A DNA stretch of 51,480 nucleotides, from positions 1 through 51,480 of the forward strand of contig CAZJPV010000014.1 of the NCBI GenBank assembly GCA_964547985.1, written 5' to 3'. The notes under the pieces were generated by a model. That model made no database searches. It was given only the letters and a program-made list of their open reading frames with translations, and was not told where the DNA came from. This DNA is from JAPLJU01 sp964547985 (GTDB lineage: Bacteria; Desulfobacterota; Syntrophia; Syntrophales; UBA2192). Of the stretch, positions 30,370 through 39,365 are shown one piece after another. Position 1 is the first letter of the stretch, and each line of letters starts with the position of its first letter. Both the position numbers and the translations under genes were made by a program.

Positions 30370-31722
30370 ATGCATGTGATAAAGAACGCACGGACAGAAG
30401 GTATGCTCATTTTTGTCACTCTTTTTCTTGTCTTCATTCTTGGCCCTCCGGACCTCTGGGCAACGGAATATTCTCTGGAGGACCTCTTCAGGATTTCGCT
30501 GGAAAAGTCCGAGAAACTGAAAATCCAGGAGGAAAATTATTACATTTCCAAACAGGGGGAGTCTAAGGCCCTGGCCCCTCTGCTGCCCAGGGTGACGGCC
30601 TCGGGAGGCTATACGCGATTTGATGAGGAAAAGCGGTCGGAAACAACCGGAGCCCTGATCCAGCCCGAAAGTACATCCCTCTGGGGCGTGACAGTCGATG
30701 AGACCCTCTCCCTGAGCGGTCGAGAATTCACTTCATACAGCGCCTCAAAAGATAATGTCCGGAAAAGCGGGGAAGATCTCTTTGCGTCTCGCGAAACCTA
30801 TCTGCTCACCGTGGCGACGGCCTATTACAATGTCATGAAGTCCATGAAGCTCCTGGAAATCGCCAATTCCAATGTGGAACGTCTGACGACGCAACGAAAC
30901 GCTGCCCGGACGCGGCTTCGGGTGGGTGAGGTCACAAAGACCACCCTGCTGAGGGCAGAGGGGGAACTCTCCGGGGCCCTGGCCGACCAGGTGAGGGCAA
31001 AAAATCTCCTTGAATTTACGAGGGCAAATCTGGCAAGAACGGTTGGCATCCCGCCCGATTTCACCCTCCGGGAGACGCCCCTGGTTGACGTGGAAATTCT
31101 GCCTCTGGAAAAATACCAGGAGAGGGCCTTGAAGGAGCGGGCGGAACTCAAGAGCCTGGAGCTCGATCGGCAGATTGCAGAGAAGCAGATCAGCGTCGCG
31201 CGCGGGGCCTTCTGGCCCAGCGTTTCGCTCCAGGGCGTTTACATAGGTCAGGATCAAACCCCTGAAACCGCTTCTTTGGTATCCGAAAGCTACCTGGGGG
31301 CCGTGCTTCTGAACTTTCCTCTTTTCGAGGGCGGATTGAGGGCCGCGGAGCTCAACGAGGCCAAGGCGAGGTACAGGCAGTCGGGGCTCAATTATGAGGA
31401 CAACGTCAAGTCGGTCAATATCGAGGTGCAGAATGCCTATCTCAATCTGATTACCCAGAGGGGCATCTATAAATCCCTGCAGGATCAGCTCACCTTCGCC
31501 AGGGAAAACAACACCGCCGTGACCAAGCAGTTTGAATTCGGCCTGGCCTCGATCATCGATGTCATCGATGCCAATAACCTCCTCGTGACTGCCGAGAGAC
31601 AGCTCTATGATGCCATTTATACCTATCAGCTCGCCAATCTGAGTCTCAAGCGGGCCACGGGAGAGCTTTTAAACGAGTTTCAGGGGCAGGAACAAAGGAA
31701 GACTGCCCGGGCCGGACATTAA
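30370..31722 (+). CDS. TolC-family outer-membrane efflux protein (copy 2)
   Basis: This 450-residue protein has a signal peptide (about 1-30, MLIFVTLFLVFILGPPDLWA) and the same OEP double-repeat layout as copy 1, but clearly diverged in sequence: SLEDLFRISLEKSEKLKI, TAYYNVMKSMKLLEIANSNVE, ERAELKSLELDRQIAEKQI, YLNLITQRGIYKSLQDQL. It is 19 bp upstream of the periplasmic adaptor, so this copy is the more likely outer-membrane partner for the RND pump. Two different TolC proteins in one operon are uncommon. Confidence 0.9.
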   Translation: MHVIKNARTEGMLIFVTLFLVFILGPPDLWATEYSLEDLFRISLEKSEKLKIQEENYYISKQGESKALAPLLPRVTASGGYTRFDEEKRSETTGALIQPESTSLWGVTVDETLSLSGREFTSYSASKDNVRKSGEDLFASRETYLLTVATAYYNVMKSMKLLEIANSNVERLTTQRNAARTRLRVGEVTKTTLLRAEGELSGALADQVRAKNLLEFTRANLARTVGIPPDFTLRETPLVDVEILPLEKYQERALKERAELKSLELDRQIAEKQISVARGAFWPSVSLQGVYIGQDQTPETASLVSESYLGAVLLNFPLFEGGLRAAELNEAKARYRQSGLNYEDNVKSVNIEVQNAYLNLITQRGIYKSLQDQLTFARENNTAVTKQFEFGLASIIDVIDANNLLVTAERQLYDAIYTYQLANLSLKRATGELLNEFQGQEQRKTARAGH

Positions 31723-31741
31723 AGAGAAAGAGGAACCACAC

Positions 31742-32863
31742 ATGTTGCGAGACCCATTCGGACGATGCCGAAATCAAACCAAAGAAAACAAAATGACCGT
31801 AGTGGCAGGGCTGTTCCTGTCCGTCCTCTTGGTCGTGTGGGCCGTCAGCTGCGGACAAAAAGATGCCAAGGTCATCGAGGAGAGGACCTTCAACGTGCAG
31901 GTGGCTGCAGTTGAAAAGAAATCGCTCCGGCCCGCTGTGGAGACCATCGGGTCCTTGAAGCCCTTCGAGGTGGTGATTGTGAGCTCGGAGGTGGACGGCA
32001 TCCTGCATGAGATCAGGGTCAACGAAGGAACAGCCGTTTCCAGGGGATCCCTTCTGGCCGTCATTGACGACCGGGATTACCGGAATGAGGCGACGCGGGC
32101 GGAGGCCGCCGTGAGGCAGGCGGAGGCGACGCTCGCCAACACCAGACTCGAGTTTCAGAGGAAAGACTCTCTTTTCAAGGAAGAGCTCGTGACAAGGCAG
32201 CAGTATGATGACGTGAGCACGCGGCTTTCCATCACGGAGGCGGATGTGGAGCGGGCGAAAGCGGCCCGGTCCATGGCCAAGGAAAGGCTTGACAAAACAA
32301 AGATTTACTCTCCCCTGGGCGGATTCGTCCAGGAAAAAAAGCAGGCCGTCGGAAACTATGTCCGGAACGGAACCCCGATTTTCACCATCGTGCAGAACCA
32401 GCCGCTGAAGCTCGATTTCACGATTGCTGAAAAAGACATCAGCAAACTGAAAATAGGGCAGGACGTGATATTTACCGTCGACACTCACGTCGGGAAGGAA
32501 TTCACGGGCAAGCTCAAGACGATCTATCCCGCCCTCGAGGACAAAACGAGAACGCTGCAGGTCGAGGCCCTGGTGCCGAATCCCCAGAATGTCCTCAAGC
32601 CCGGACTTTTTGCCAAGGTCACACTTTTCACGAATGTCGCGGTCGATACCGTGGTCATCCCCGTGACAGCGATCATCTATGAGAATTCAAGCACGAAGGT
32701 TTTTGTGGTCGAAAGCGACCGGGCCAAAGAGGTAAAAATCAAGATCGGAGGCAAGTACGGCGAGTTCGTGGAGGTGGTTGAGGGTCTTGCGGGAGGTGAA
32801 AAACTCGTGATTGTGGGACAGCGCAATCTGGCGCAAGGGGTGAAACTCAATGTGGGTCGCTGA
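31742..32863 (+). CDS. RND efflux periplasmic adaptor (membrane fusion) lipoprotein
   Basis: This is a 373-residue protein with an AGAGGA ribosome site. A hydrophobic signal ends in a lipobox (WAVSC, Cys37), so it is probably a lipoprotein. Then come the biotinyl-lipoyl half (GSLKPFEVVIVSSEVDGILHEI...VNEGTAV), an alpha-hairpin coiled coil (about 105-180), the second lipoyl half (IYSPLGGFVQEKKQAVGNYV), a beta-barrel and the membrane-proximal domain (VVIPVTAIIYENSSTKVFVV). It bridges the inner-membrane pump and TolC. Its 3' end overlaps the RND gene by 14 bp. Confidence 0.92.
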   Translation: MLRDPFGRCRNQTKENKMTVVAGLFLSVLLVVWAVSCGQKDAKVIEERTFNVQVAAVEKKSLRPAVETIGSLKPFEVVIVSSEVDGILHEIRVNEGTAVSRGSLLAVIDDRDYRNEATRAEAAVRQAEATLANTRLEFQRKDSLFKEELVTRQQYDDVSTRLSITEADVERAKAARSMAKERLDKTKIYSPLGGFVQEKKQAVGNYVRNGTPIFTIVQNQPLKLDFTIAEKDISKLKIGQDVIFTVDTHVGKEFTGKLKTIYPALEDKTRTLQVEALVPNPQNVLKPGLFAKVTLFTNVAVDTVVIPVTAIIYENSSTKVFVVESDRAKEVKIKIGGKYGEFVEVVEGLAGGEKLVIVGQRNLAQGVKLNVGR

Positions 32864-35800
32864 TACATCGATTAAACGCCCCGTCTTCGCGACGATGTTC
32901 ATTCTCGCCCTGGTGGTCCTGGGGATTGTCAGTTACCCGAGTATCGGCGTTGATCTATACCCCAAGGTCGATCTCCCCATCGTCAACGTGACGACCCGCC
33001 TGACGGGGGCGAGTCCCGAGATCATGGACATCGACATCACGGACAAGATCGAGGAGGCCATCAACACCATCAACGGGGTGAAGACGATCAGTTCTCAGAG
33101 CACCGAGGGGGTTTCCGTCGTCACCGTCGAGTTCGTCCTCGAAAGGGATATCGATCTCGCGGCCCAGGACGTGAGGGAAAAGATCTCCATTATCCGGAGA
33201 AAACTTCCCGACGACATCGATGAGCCGATTATCGAAAAAGTCGACCCGGATTCAACGCCGGTTTTATGGTTGAGCCTCTCGGGAAGCCGATCCATCGGCG
33301 AGCTGTCCACTTACGCCGATGAAGTTCTCAAGGAAAAACTGCAAAAAGTATCCGGTGTCGGTGCCATCAACCTGGGGGGGCTCCGTCTCAGGCAAGTGCG
33401 GATCTGGCTCGACCAGAACAAGTTACAGGCCTACCAGATCACGGCGAGCGATGTCTTCCAGGCCCTGGCACGGGAAAATGTGGAGCTGCCCGGCGGACGG
33501 ATCGAAAGCGTATCCAAAGAATACTCCGTCAAGATCAAGGGAGAATTTCCCCGTGTTCCCGATTTCAACGACCTGATTGTGGCCTATTTCAAAGGGGCTC
33601 CGGTGCGTATCCGCGACATCGGGCGGGCGGAAGACGGTCTGGAGGAGCGGCGTTCCATCGCCCGTCTGAACGGAGAGACGGCTGTCGGATTGGGCATCCA
33701 GAAGCAGTCCGGCACCAACACCGTCGAAGTCATCGATCTCGTCAAGAAGGAGTTGAAAAAGGTCGAGCAGACCCTGCCGCCGGGCATGAAGCTCAGCGTC
33801 TCTTTTGACCAGTCCCGGTTTATCAAGACCTCCATCAACGAGGTTCAGAATCACCTCATCATCGGGGGCTTCCTCGCCGTTTTAGCCGTGTTCATTTTTC
33901 TTCGGAATGTCCGGACGACGATGATCAGCGCCCTGGCCCTGCCGATATCCGTCATTTCGACCTTCTTCCTCATCCAAATCTTCGGATTCACCTTCAATAA
34001 CATGACCATGCTGGGACTGACGCTTTCCATTGGCCTCCTCATAGACGATGCCATCATCGTTATTGAAAACATCTACCGTCACATCGAGGAGGGCATGAAG
34101 CCGAGGGAGGCGGCCGCCTTCGCCACGGCCGAGATTGGCCTCGCCGTCATGGCGACGACCATGGCCATCGTGGCGATCTTCCTTCCCGTGGCCTTCATGA
34201 AGGGGATCATCGGGCGCTTCTTTCTCCAGTTCGCTCTCACCGTTGTCTTCGCGGTCCTTGTTTCGCTTATCGTGTCGTTCACACTCACACCCATGATGTC
34301 CTCGCGTTACCTGAAGGCCCATGCGGTGGGAAATCCCGGTCAGAATCCAGGTAACCCTCGTTTGCGCAGGTTTTATCGTGCCGGGGACCTTCTGGAGCGG
34401 TTATACAAAAAGACGGAAGATATCTACCGGAGGATCCTCGTCTTCTGCCTGAACAGGCGGAATATCGTTTTGATATCGGCGGTGGCGGTCTTCGTGCTGA
34501 GCATGCTGATGACACGGTTCATCGGCAAGGAATTCGTTCCGCAGGAAGACCAGAGCCAGTTCATCGTTCGGCTCGAGGCACCCATGGATTACTCCGTGGA
34601 CGAGACGGACAAGCTTTTCCAGAAGGCCGAGGCGATCGTCAAAGAAATCCCGGAGATCATCCGGCTTTACTATTCCCAGGGGTACGGACGTTTCAAAGAG
34701 ATCAACAAAGCCGTTTTCTTTATTACCCTCTCACCGAAGAAGGAGAGAAAGAAAAGCCAGCAGGACATCCAGGCGGAAATACGCAAAAAGCTCGCAGTCA
34801 TCTCAGGGCTCAAGGTATCCGCTGAGAACATTTCGCTCATCGGTGGAGGCCAGCGGAACGTGCCCATCCAGTACGCCATCCGGGGGACGGACCTCGATGC
34901 CCTGTCGAAGTATGCCAGACAGATCACCGATGAGTTTTCCAGACTGCCCGGCATTGTCGATGTCGACACAACCATCGAGACGGGAAAGCCGGAAATCAAG
35001 GTTTACATTGACAGGGACAAAGCGGCCGACCTCGGGGTCAACATTGCCACCATTGCGGAGGCCATCAATTTCCTTATCGGTGGGGAGGTTGATGTGACCA
35101 AGTACAAGGACGAGGCCAAGGGAAGGCGCTACGATGTGAGGGCGAGGCTCAATCCCGAGGACCGGGTAAACCCGACCGATATCGGCAGGATCTACGTGCG
35201 ATCAAAAGATGGACGGCTGGTGGAGCTTTCGAACATGGTCAAGCTCATCGAGGGGGGAGGACCCAGCGTCATCAACCGCGTCGACCGGCAACGGGCCGTG
35301 ACCCTATTCGCCAATCTCGAAAAGAAACCGATGGGACAGGCCCTGGAAGAGCTCAACGGCATTACTTACAAGGTCCTCCCGTCAGATTTTACCGCGTCTT
35401 ACAAGGGCCAGGCAAACGTCATGCAGGAATCCTTTCAGTACCTGCTCTTCGCGGTCTTGCTCGGCGTCGTTATGGCCTATATGGTCCTGGCGGCGCAGTT
35501 CGAGAGTTTCATCCACCCCTTCACGGTTCTTCTCTCGATACCTCTATCTTTCATCGGTGCCTTCGGCGCTCTTCTGATCACGGGAAAGACGCTCAACGTC
35601 TTCAGCTACATCGGACTGATTCTCCTCCTGGGACTCGTGAAGAAGAATGCCATTTTGCTCGTGGACTACACCAATACCCTGAGGGCAAGGGGCGTTGAGA
35701 GGCGGGAGGCGATCCTCGAGGCGGGACCGGTGAGGCTCCGTCCCATCCTGATGACGACGTTTGCCATGATCTTCGGCATGCTGCCCGTCGCGCTGGGGGT

Positions 35801-36107
35801 GGGTGAAGGGGCCGAGACGCGCTCGCCCATGGGCGTCGCGGTAATCGGGGGACTTTTGACGTCGCTTTTCCTGACCCTGGTCGTGGTTCCCGCGGCCTAT
35901 GACCTCTTCGATGATGGCCAGGAGTGGCTGAGGCGAAAGGAATACCGGAAGCTCGCAACCCCGCATTACTGGAACAGGAGGGTCAAAGAGATTCCTGCTC
36001 TCCTGAAAGAGATCGCACTGGCCCCACGGGCCCTAGCCTCGACGGCGGCAACAGCGGCATCCCTCATCAAAAGGAGAAAAGGCGGAGGAACGCCGCGGGA
36101 CACATAA
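32850..36107 (+). CDS. RND-superfamily inner-membrane efflux permease (AcrB/HAE family)
   Basis: This 1085-residue protein has 12 predicted membrane helices and two large periplasmic loops, as usual. The N-terminus SIKRPVFATMFILALVVLGIVSY is the family's TM1. Proton-relay Asp399 and Asp400 lie in GLLIDDAIIVIEN (TM4), and Lys931/Lys932 in LGLVKKNAILLVDYTN (TM10), matching the AcrB D407/D408/K940 triad. It exports hydrophobic or amphiphilic substrates by proton antiport; specificity is not readable. The C-terminus extends by about 50 mostly basic residues past TM12. It forms a complete pump with the adaptor and a TolC. Confidence 0.95.
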   Translation: MWVADTSIKRPVFATMFILALVVLGIVSYPSIGVDLYPKVDLPIVNVTTRLTGASPEIMDIDITDKIEEAINTINGVKTISSQSTEGVSVVTVEFVLERDIDLAAQDVREKISIIRRKLPDDIDEPIIEKVDPDSTPVLWLSLSGSRSIGELSTYADEVLKEKLQKVSGVGAINLGGLRLRQVRIWLDQNKLQAYQITASDVFQALARENVELPGGRIESVSKEYSVKIKGEFPRVPDFNDLIVAYFKGAPVRIRDIGRAEDGLEERRSIARLNGETAVGLGIQKQSGTNTVEVIDLVKKELKKVEQTLPPGMKLSVSFDQSRFIKTSINEVQNHLIIGGFLAVLAVFIFLRNVRTTMISALALPISVISTFFLIQIFGFTFNNMTMLGLTLSIGLLIDDAIIVIENIYRHIEEGMKPREAAAFATAEIGLAVMATTMAIVAIFLPVAFMKGIIGRFFLQFALTVVFAVLVSLIVSFTLTPMMSSRYLKAHAVGNPGQNPGNPRLRRFYRAGDLLERLYKKTEDIYRRILVFCLNRRNIVLISAVAVFVLSMLMTRFIGKEFVPQEDQSQFIVRLEAPMDYSVDETDKLFQKAEAIVKEIPEIIRLYYSQGYGRFKEINKAVFFITLSPKKERKKSQQDIQAEIRKKLAVISGLKVSAENISLIGGGQRNVPIQYAIRGTDLDALSKYARQITDEFSRLPGIVDVDTTIETGKPEIKVYIDRDKAADLGVNIATIAEAINFLIGGEVDVTKYKDEAKGRRYDVRARLNPEDRVNPTDIGRIYVRSKDGRLVELSNMVKLIEGGGPSVINRVDRQRAVTLFANLEKKPMGQALEELNGITYKVLPSDFTASYKGQANVMQESFQYLLFAVLLGVVMAYMVLAAQFESFIHPFTVLLSIPLSFIGAFGALLITGKTLNVFSYIGLILLLGLVKKNAILLVDYTNTLRARGVERREAILEAGPVRLRPILMTTFAMIFGMLPVALGVGEGAETRSPMGVAVIGGLLTSLFLTLVVVPAAYDLFDDGQEWLRRKEYRKLATPHYWNRRVKEIPALLKEIALAPRALASTAATAASLIKRRKGGGTPRDT

Positions 36108-36203
36108 AATCGTTTGCGATGATTCACCCCGGGGGTCGCCCGGATAAGAAAATCTGAGAGGAATCAGCCGACGTTCAGTCCTGCATAGTGCGGAGGAGGG
36201 GCC

Positions 36204-36494
36204 ATGAAGATGTTTCTCATCGTTTATTGCGATGCGGCCGATGAAGATGTCCTTGCCGCCTTTAAGAAGGCCGGGATCCGGTCCTACACGAAGATGGAGG
36301 AAGTGAGGGGGGAGGGGACGGACACGGAACCGAAACTGGGGACGCACTGCTGGCCGGGAAAGAATAACGTCCTTTTCATCGCCGCGGAAGATTCGGAGAC
36401 GCCTCAGATCGTAGAGGTGATCCGATATATCAGGCGGGAGCATCCCCGCGCCGGGGCAAAGGGGTTTGTCCTGCCCATGCAAGAGATCATCTGA
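36204..36494 (+). CDS. PG0541-type transporter-associated PII-like protein
   Basis: This 96-residue protein has an AGGAGG ribosome site. The sequence follows the PG0541 pattern: MKMFLIVYCDAADEDVLAAF, GIRSYTKMEEVRGEG, the diagnostic GTHCWPGKNNVLF and a C-terminal AKGFVLPMQEI. These proteins have a PII/ferredoxin-like fold and are repeatedly found next to RND permeases, as here (96 bp after the RND stop). A regulatory or sensory role for the pump is suspected but not established. Confidence 0.75.
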   Translation: MKMFLIVYCDAADEDVLAAFKKAGIRSYTKMEEVRGEGTDTEPKLGTHCWPGKNNVLFIAAEDSETPQIVEVIRYIRREHPRAGAKGFVLPMQEII

Positions 36495-36516
36495 AATCCG
36501 GGGTGATGCGGGCGGG

Positions 36517-37284
36517 CTACTCCTTCTCGAGGTAGGCGTAGGCACTGTGGTTGTGGATGCTTTCGATGTTTTCGGCCTCCACGCTGTACCAGGTAAAATT
36601 CCCGTCATGGCCCAGCTTTTCGGCGACACTCCGGACGACGTCCTCCACGAACATGGGGTTCTCGTAAGATCGTTCCGTTACGTGTTTCTCGTCGGGCCGC
36701 TTCAGGAGAGAGTAGACCTCGCCGCTTGCCGAGTCCTCCACAACCCTGATCAGATCTTCGATCCAGAAAAATTTCTTGAAGCGGACATTCACCCGGACGA
36801 TGCTCCGCTGGTTGTGCGCGCCCCTGAGGCTCATTTCCTTGGAACAGGGACAGACCGTGGTCACCGGCACCGTGACGCCGACCTTGAAATCGGTCTTTTC
36901 CCCGTTATCCTCCCCGGTGAAGTAACACACGTAGTCCATGATGCTCTTTGCGCCCGTCACGGGAGCGCTCTTCTCGATAAAATAGGGAAATTCGATCTCC
37001 ATGTGGGCGGACTTGGCGTGAAGTTTTTCCCGCATGTTAGCCAGGATGACGCGGAAGGTCTTGATGTTGATCTGCCCCCGGTACTCATTGAGGATCTCGA
37101 CGAAACGGCTCATGTGAGTCCCCTTGAAATGGTGAGGCAGGTTCACGTACATGTTGATGGTGGCATTCACGTGCTGGACGCCGTTGACCCGGTCAAGGAC
37201 GATCACCGGGTAGTGGATGCCCTTGACGCCGACCTTTCTGATTTCAAGGTTCCTTTCGTCTCTCCGGTTTTGCACGTCGATCAT
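36517..37284 (-). CDS. folE2: GTP cyclohydrolase FolE2 (type IB)
   Basis: This 255-residue protein is a clear FolE2. The metal/catalytic Cys motif TVPVTTVCPCSKEMS has Cys145 and Cys147, followed by GAHNQRS, and MFVEDVVRSVAEKL lies near the C-terminus. It converts GTP to 7,8-dihydroneopterin triphosphate and, unlike zinc-only FolE, accepts several metals. It overlaps the stop of queD by 4 bp (ATGA), so it supplies the QueD substrate for 7-deazapurine (queuosine) synthesis as well as folate. No QueE/QueC is in the window. Confidence 0.95.
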   Translation of the reverse strand: MIDVQNRRDERNLEIRKVGVKGIHYPVIVLDRVNGVQHVNATINMYVNLPHHFKGTHMSRFVEILNEYRGQINIKTFRVILANMREKLHAKSAHMEIEFPYFIEKSAPVTGAKSIMDYVCYFTGEDNGEKTDFKVGVTVPVTTVCPCSKEMSLRGAHNQRSIVRVNVRFKKFFWIEDLIRVVEDSASGEVYSLLKRPDEKHVTERSYENPMFVEDVVRSVAEKLGHDGNFTWYSVEAENIESIHNHSAYAYLEKE

Positions 37285-37658
37285 GTCTTCGCTCCGCTGT
37301 AAGCGACCCGGGCATTATCAGACTCCCAGACGGTCACCTCGTCAACCTTGATTTTCGAAGACTTCGCCTTCCTGGAGAGCCGGTCGAAGATATGCTTCGC
37401 GACGATTTCAGAGGAAGGGTTCACCCCCTTGAACTGCGGCAGGTCATTCAGGTATTTGTGATCCAGGTCCTCGAGGATATCCGCCGTCCAGCCCTTGAGG
37501 ACCCTGAAGTCGATGAGGATGCCTTCATCATTTAACTTCTTCGACGAGACGGTTACCTCCACCCTGAAGTTGTGGCCGTGCAGCTCCTCGCACTTGCCGC
37601 CGATTTCCTTCAGCACGTGGGCGGCGGAGAAGCTCTTCGTGATCGTGACCCTGAACAT
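37281..37658 (-). CDS. queD: 6-carboxy-5,6,7,8-tetrahydropterin synthase QueD
   Basis: This 125-residue protein of the PTPS family has zinc ligands His14, His27 and His29, with catalytic Cys23 in CEELHGHNF (the CxxxHGH signature that marks QueD activity). SFSAAH and LDHKYLND are further PTPS motifs, and the late WESDNARVAY is the C-terminal signature. A GGAGG site precedes the ATG. It makes 6-carboxytetrahydropterin on the path to preQ0. I looked for and did not find a preQ1 riboswitch in the short leader. Coupled to folE2 by a 4-bp overlap. Confidence 0.94.
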   Translation of the reverse strand: MFRVTITKSFSAAHVLKEIGGKCEELHGHNFRVEVTVSSKKLNDEGILIDFRVLKGWTADILEDLDHKYLNDLPQFKGVNPSSEIVAKHIFDRLSRKAKSSKIKVDEVTVWESDNARVAYSGAKT

Positions 37659-37826
37659 TGAACCTCCAGAAACGGACAGGCCTGTTTTTATCGTTAAGTT
37701 ATTGCATTCGTATCACAAGTTCAAGGCACTTTCATGGTAAAAGTTGAATTTTGAGGCCGGATGTGTTAGCCAACCTCCGATGCGGCAGGAGATTCAGGAA
37801 ACGGCCGTCATCCCAGGGGAGGGGTT

Positions 37827-39116
37827 ATGAAAAAAACATTCATGCCTGTGTGCAGGACGAAGGAGGAGATGGCGGTCTATCAGCTGGAACGGCTGATATG
37901 GACGGTGCATCATGCCTATCAGGGATCGACCTTTTACAGGAAGAAGCTCGAAGACGCCGGCGTGAAACCCGAGCAGATCCGAAGCCTCGATGATCTCAAG
38001 CGCCTCCCCTTCACCACGGCCCAGGATCTTCAGGAGAATTACCCCTGGCCGCTCCTTTCCGTGCCCTTCGACCGGATTGTCCGACTGCACGCCTCGACGG
38101 GCACAACGGGCAGAAGAAAGGTCCTTGTCTACACGGCGAAAGACATCGACGACTGGGCGAAGATGTTCGCCCGTTGCTATGAATTCGCCGAATTGACTCC
38201 GCTGGATCGGGTCCAGATCTGCGTGGGGTACGGGGTTTGGACGGCCGGTGTGGGTTTCCAGCTCGGGTGTGAGCGATATGGCGCCTTTGCGATCCCGGCG
38301 GGTCCCGGAAATCTCGACATGCAGCTGCAGTTTCTCGTCGATTTCAGGACCACCGTCATCTGCAGCACGGCCTCGATGGCGCTTCTCATGGCCGAGGAAG
38401 TGCACAAGCGGGGACTGCGGAATCAGATCTGCGTGAAAAAGGTCATCTTCGGTGCCGAACGATCGAGCGACGCCATGGTCCGGCGGGTGAAAGAACTCCT
38501 GGGGGCCGATCACATCTTTGACATTCCGGGACTCACGGAGGTTTACGGTCCGGGGACGGGACTGGACTGTGTCCATCACAAGGGGATTCATTATTTCACC
38601 GATTACTACATCATGGAACTCCTCGATCCCAACACCCTGAAGCCGGTTTCGGAGGGAGAGGCAGGGGAGATGGTTTACACCACCCTTCTGAAAGAAGGGG
38701 CTCCCCTGATCCGTTACCGTTCCAGGGATCTCACGAGGTTTTTGCCCGGCGAGTGTCCCTGCGGGTCCATCCTGCCGAGGCATGACAAGATCCTCGGCCG
38801 ATCCGACGACATGTTCATCGTGAGAGGCGTCAATGTCTATCCCAGTCATATTGATGAGATCCTCTCGAAAGAGAAAAGCGTGGGCAGCGAATACCAGATC
38901 CATCTCAGCCGCGAGGAAGATGGCAAGGATTACATGACGATCAAGGTTGAGAGGGTACAGGGCAGTGAGCCCGCCGGGGACGCGGGCCTGGCCAAGAAAA
39001 TCGAAAGGGATATCCGGAAAGAAACGCTGGTCAGTGCTGTCGTTGAGATTGTGGACTATCAGACCCTGCCCCGAACGGAGCGAAAGTCGAAGCGGGTATT
39101 CGATCAGCGGAAGTAA
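37827..39116 (+). CDS. paaK: Phenylacetate-CoA ligase (PaaK family)
   Basis: This 429-residue AMP-forming ligase is of PaaK length. The N-terminal RLIWTVHHAYQGSTFYRKKL and LPFTTAQDLQENYPW are typical. The ATP-binding loop is HASTGTTGRRKV, followed by GLTEVYGPG, IRYRSRDLTRF, the Cys-bearing CPCGSILPRHDKILGRSDDM hinge and C-domain GVNVYPSHIDEIL. It activates phenylacetate or a related aryl acid to its CoA thioester. With iorAB downstream it fits aryl-acid degradation or aromatic amino-acid fermentation. It is divergent from queD. Confidence 0.92.
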   Translation: MKKTFMPVCRTKEEMAVYQLERLIWTVHHAYQGSTFYRKKLEDAGVKPEQIRSLDDLKRLPFTTAQDLQENYPWPLLSVPFDRIVRLHASTGTTGRRKVLVYTAKDIDDWAKMFARCYEFAELTPLDRVQICVGYGVWTAGVGFQLGCERYGAFAIPAGPGNLDMQLQFLVDFRTTVICSTASMALLMAEEVHKRGLRNQICVKKVIFGAERSSDAMVRRVKELLGADHIFDIPGLTEVYGPGTGLDCVHHKGIHYFTDYYIMELLDPNTLKPVSEGEAGEMVYTTLLKEGAPLIRYRSRDLTRFLPGECPCGSILPRHDKILGRSDDMFIVRGVNVYPSHIDEILSKEKSVGSEYQIHLSREEDGKDYMTIKVERVQGSEPAGDAGLAKKIERDIRKETLVSAVVEIVDYQTLPRTERKSKRVFDQRK

Positions 39117-39301
39117 AACCAGCGGTTTTTTTGAAAAAAAGCTTGATTTTTCATGGAGATTTGTATATGGAAAGCCGTCGTGAGGTGTACAGAAATGGCT
39201 TTGAGGAAAAACGGTTTAACATTCTGGTGGTGGCGTTGGACACATAATAAAGGGGGGAGGCGCGTCCAGTGCCCGTGAGATTCTAAATTGACAAGGATGA
39301 T

Positions 39302-39342
39302 AAGAGCCATGGACGGTCTTCCGGGTCCATGGCTCTTTTTTT
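39302..39342 (+). terminator. Strong terminator/attenuator in the iorA leader
   Basis: AAGAGCCATGGAC (39302-39314) pairs perfectly over 13 bp with GTCCATGGCTCTT (39325-39337), with a 10-nt loop, then more T. It is only 24 bp before the iorA start codon. It therefore separates paaK from iorAB, or acts as an attenuator of iorAB. A TTGACA at 39288-39293 has no matching -10. Confidence 0.85.
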
Positions 39343-39365
39343 ATCACCGAGGGGATCCTGCTTCC

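Noticed and set aside
37659..37826. preQ1 riboswitch before queD
   Set aside because: The leader has a small palindrome (ACAGGCCTGT) but none of the conserved preQ1 aptamer elements that I could recognise.
37794..38903. 369-codon minus-strand frame opposite paaK
   Set aside because: It mirrors the phenylacetate-CoA ligase codons and shows no protein-like pattern of its own.
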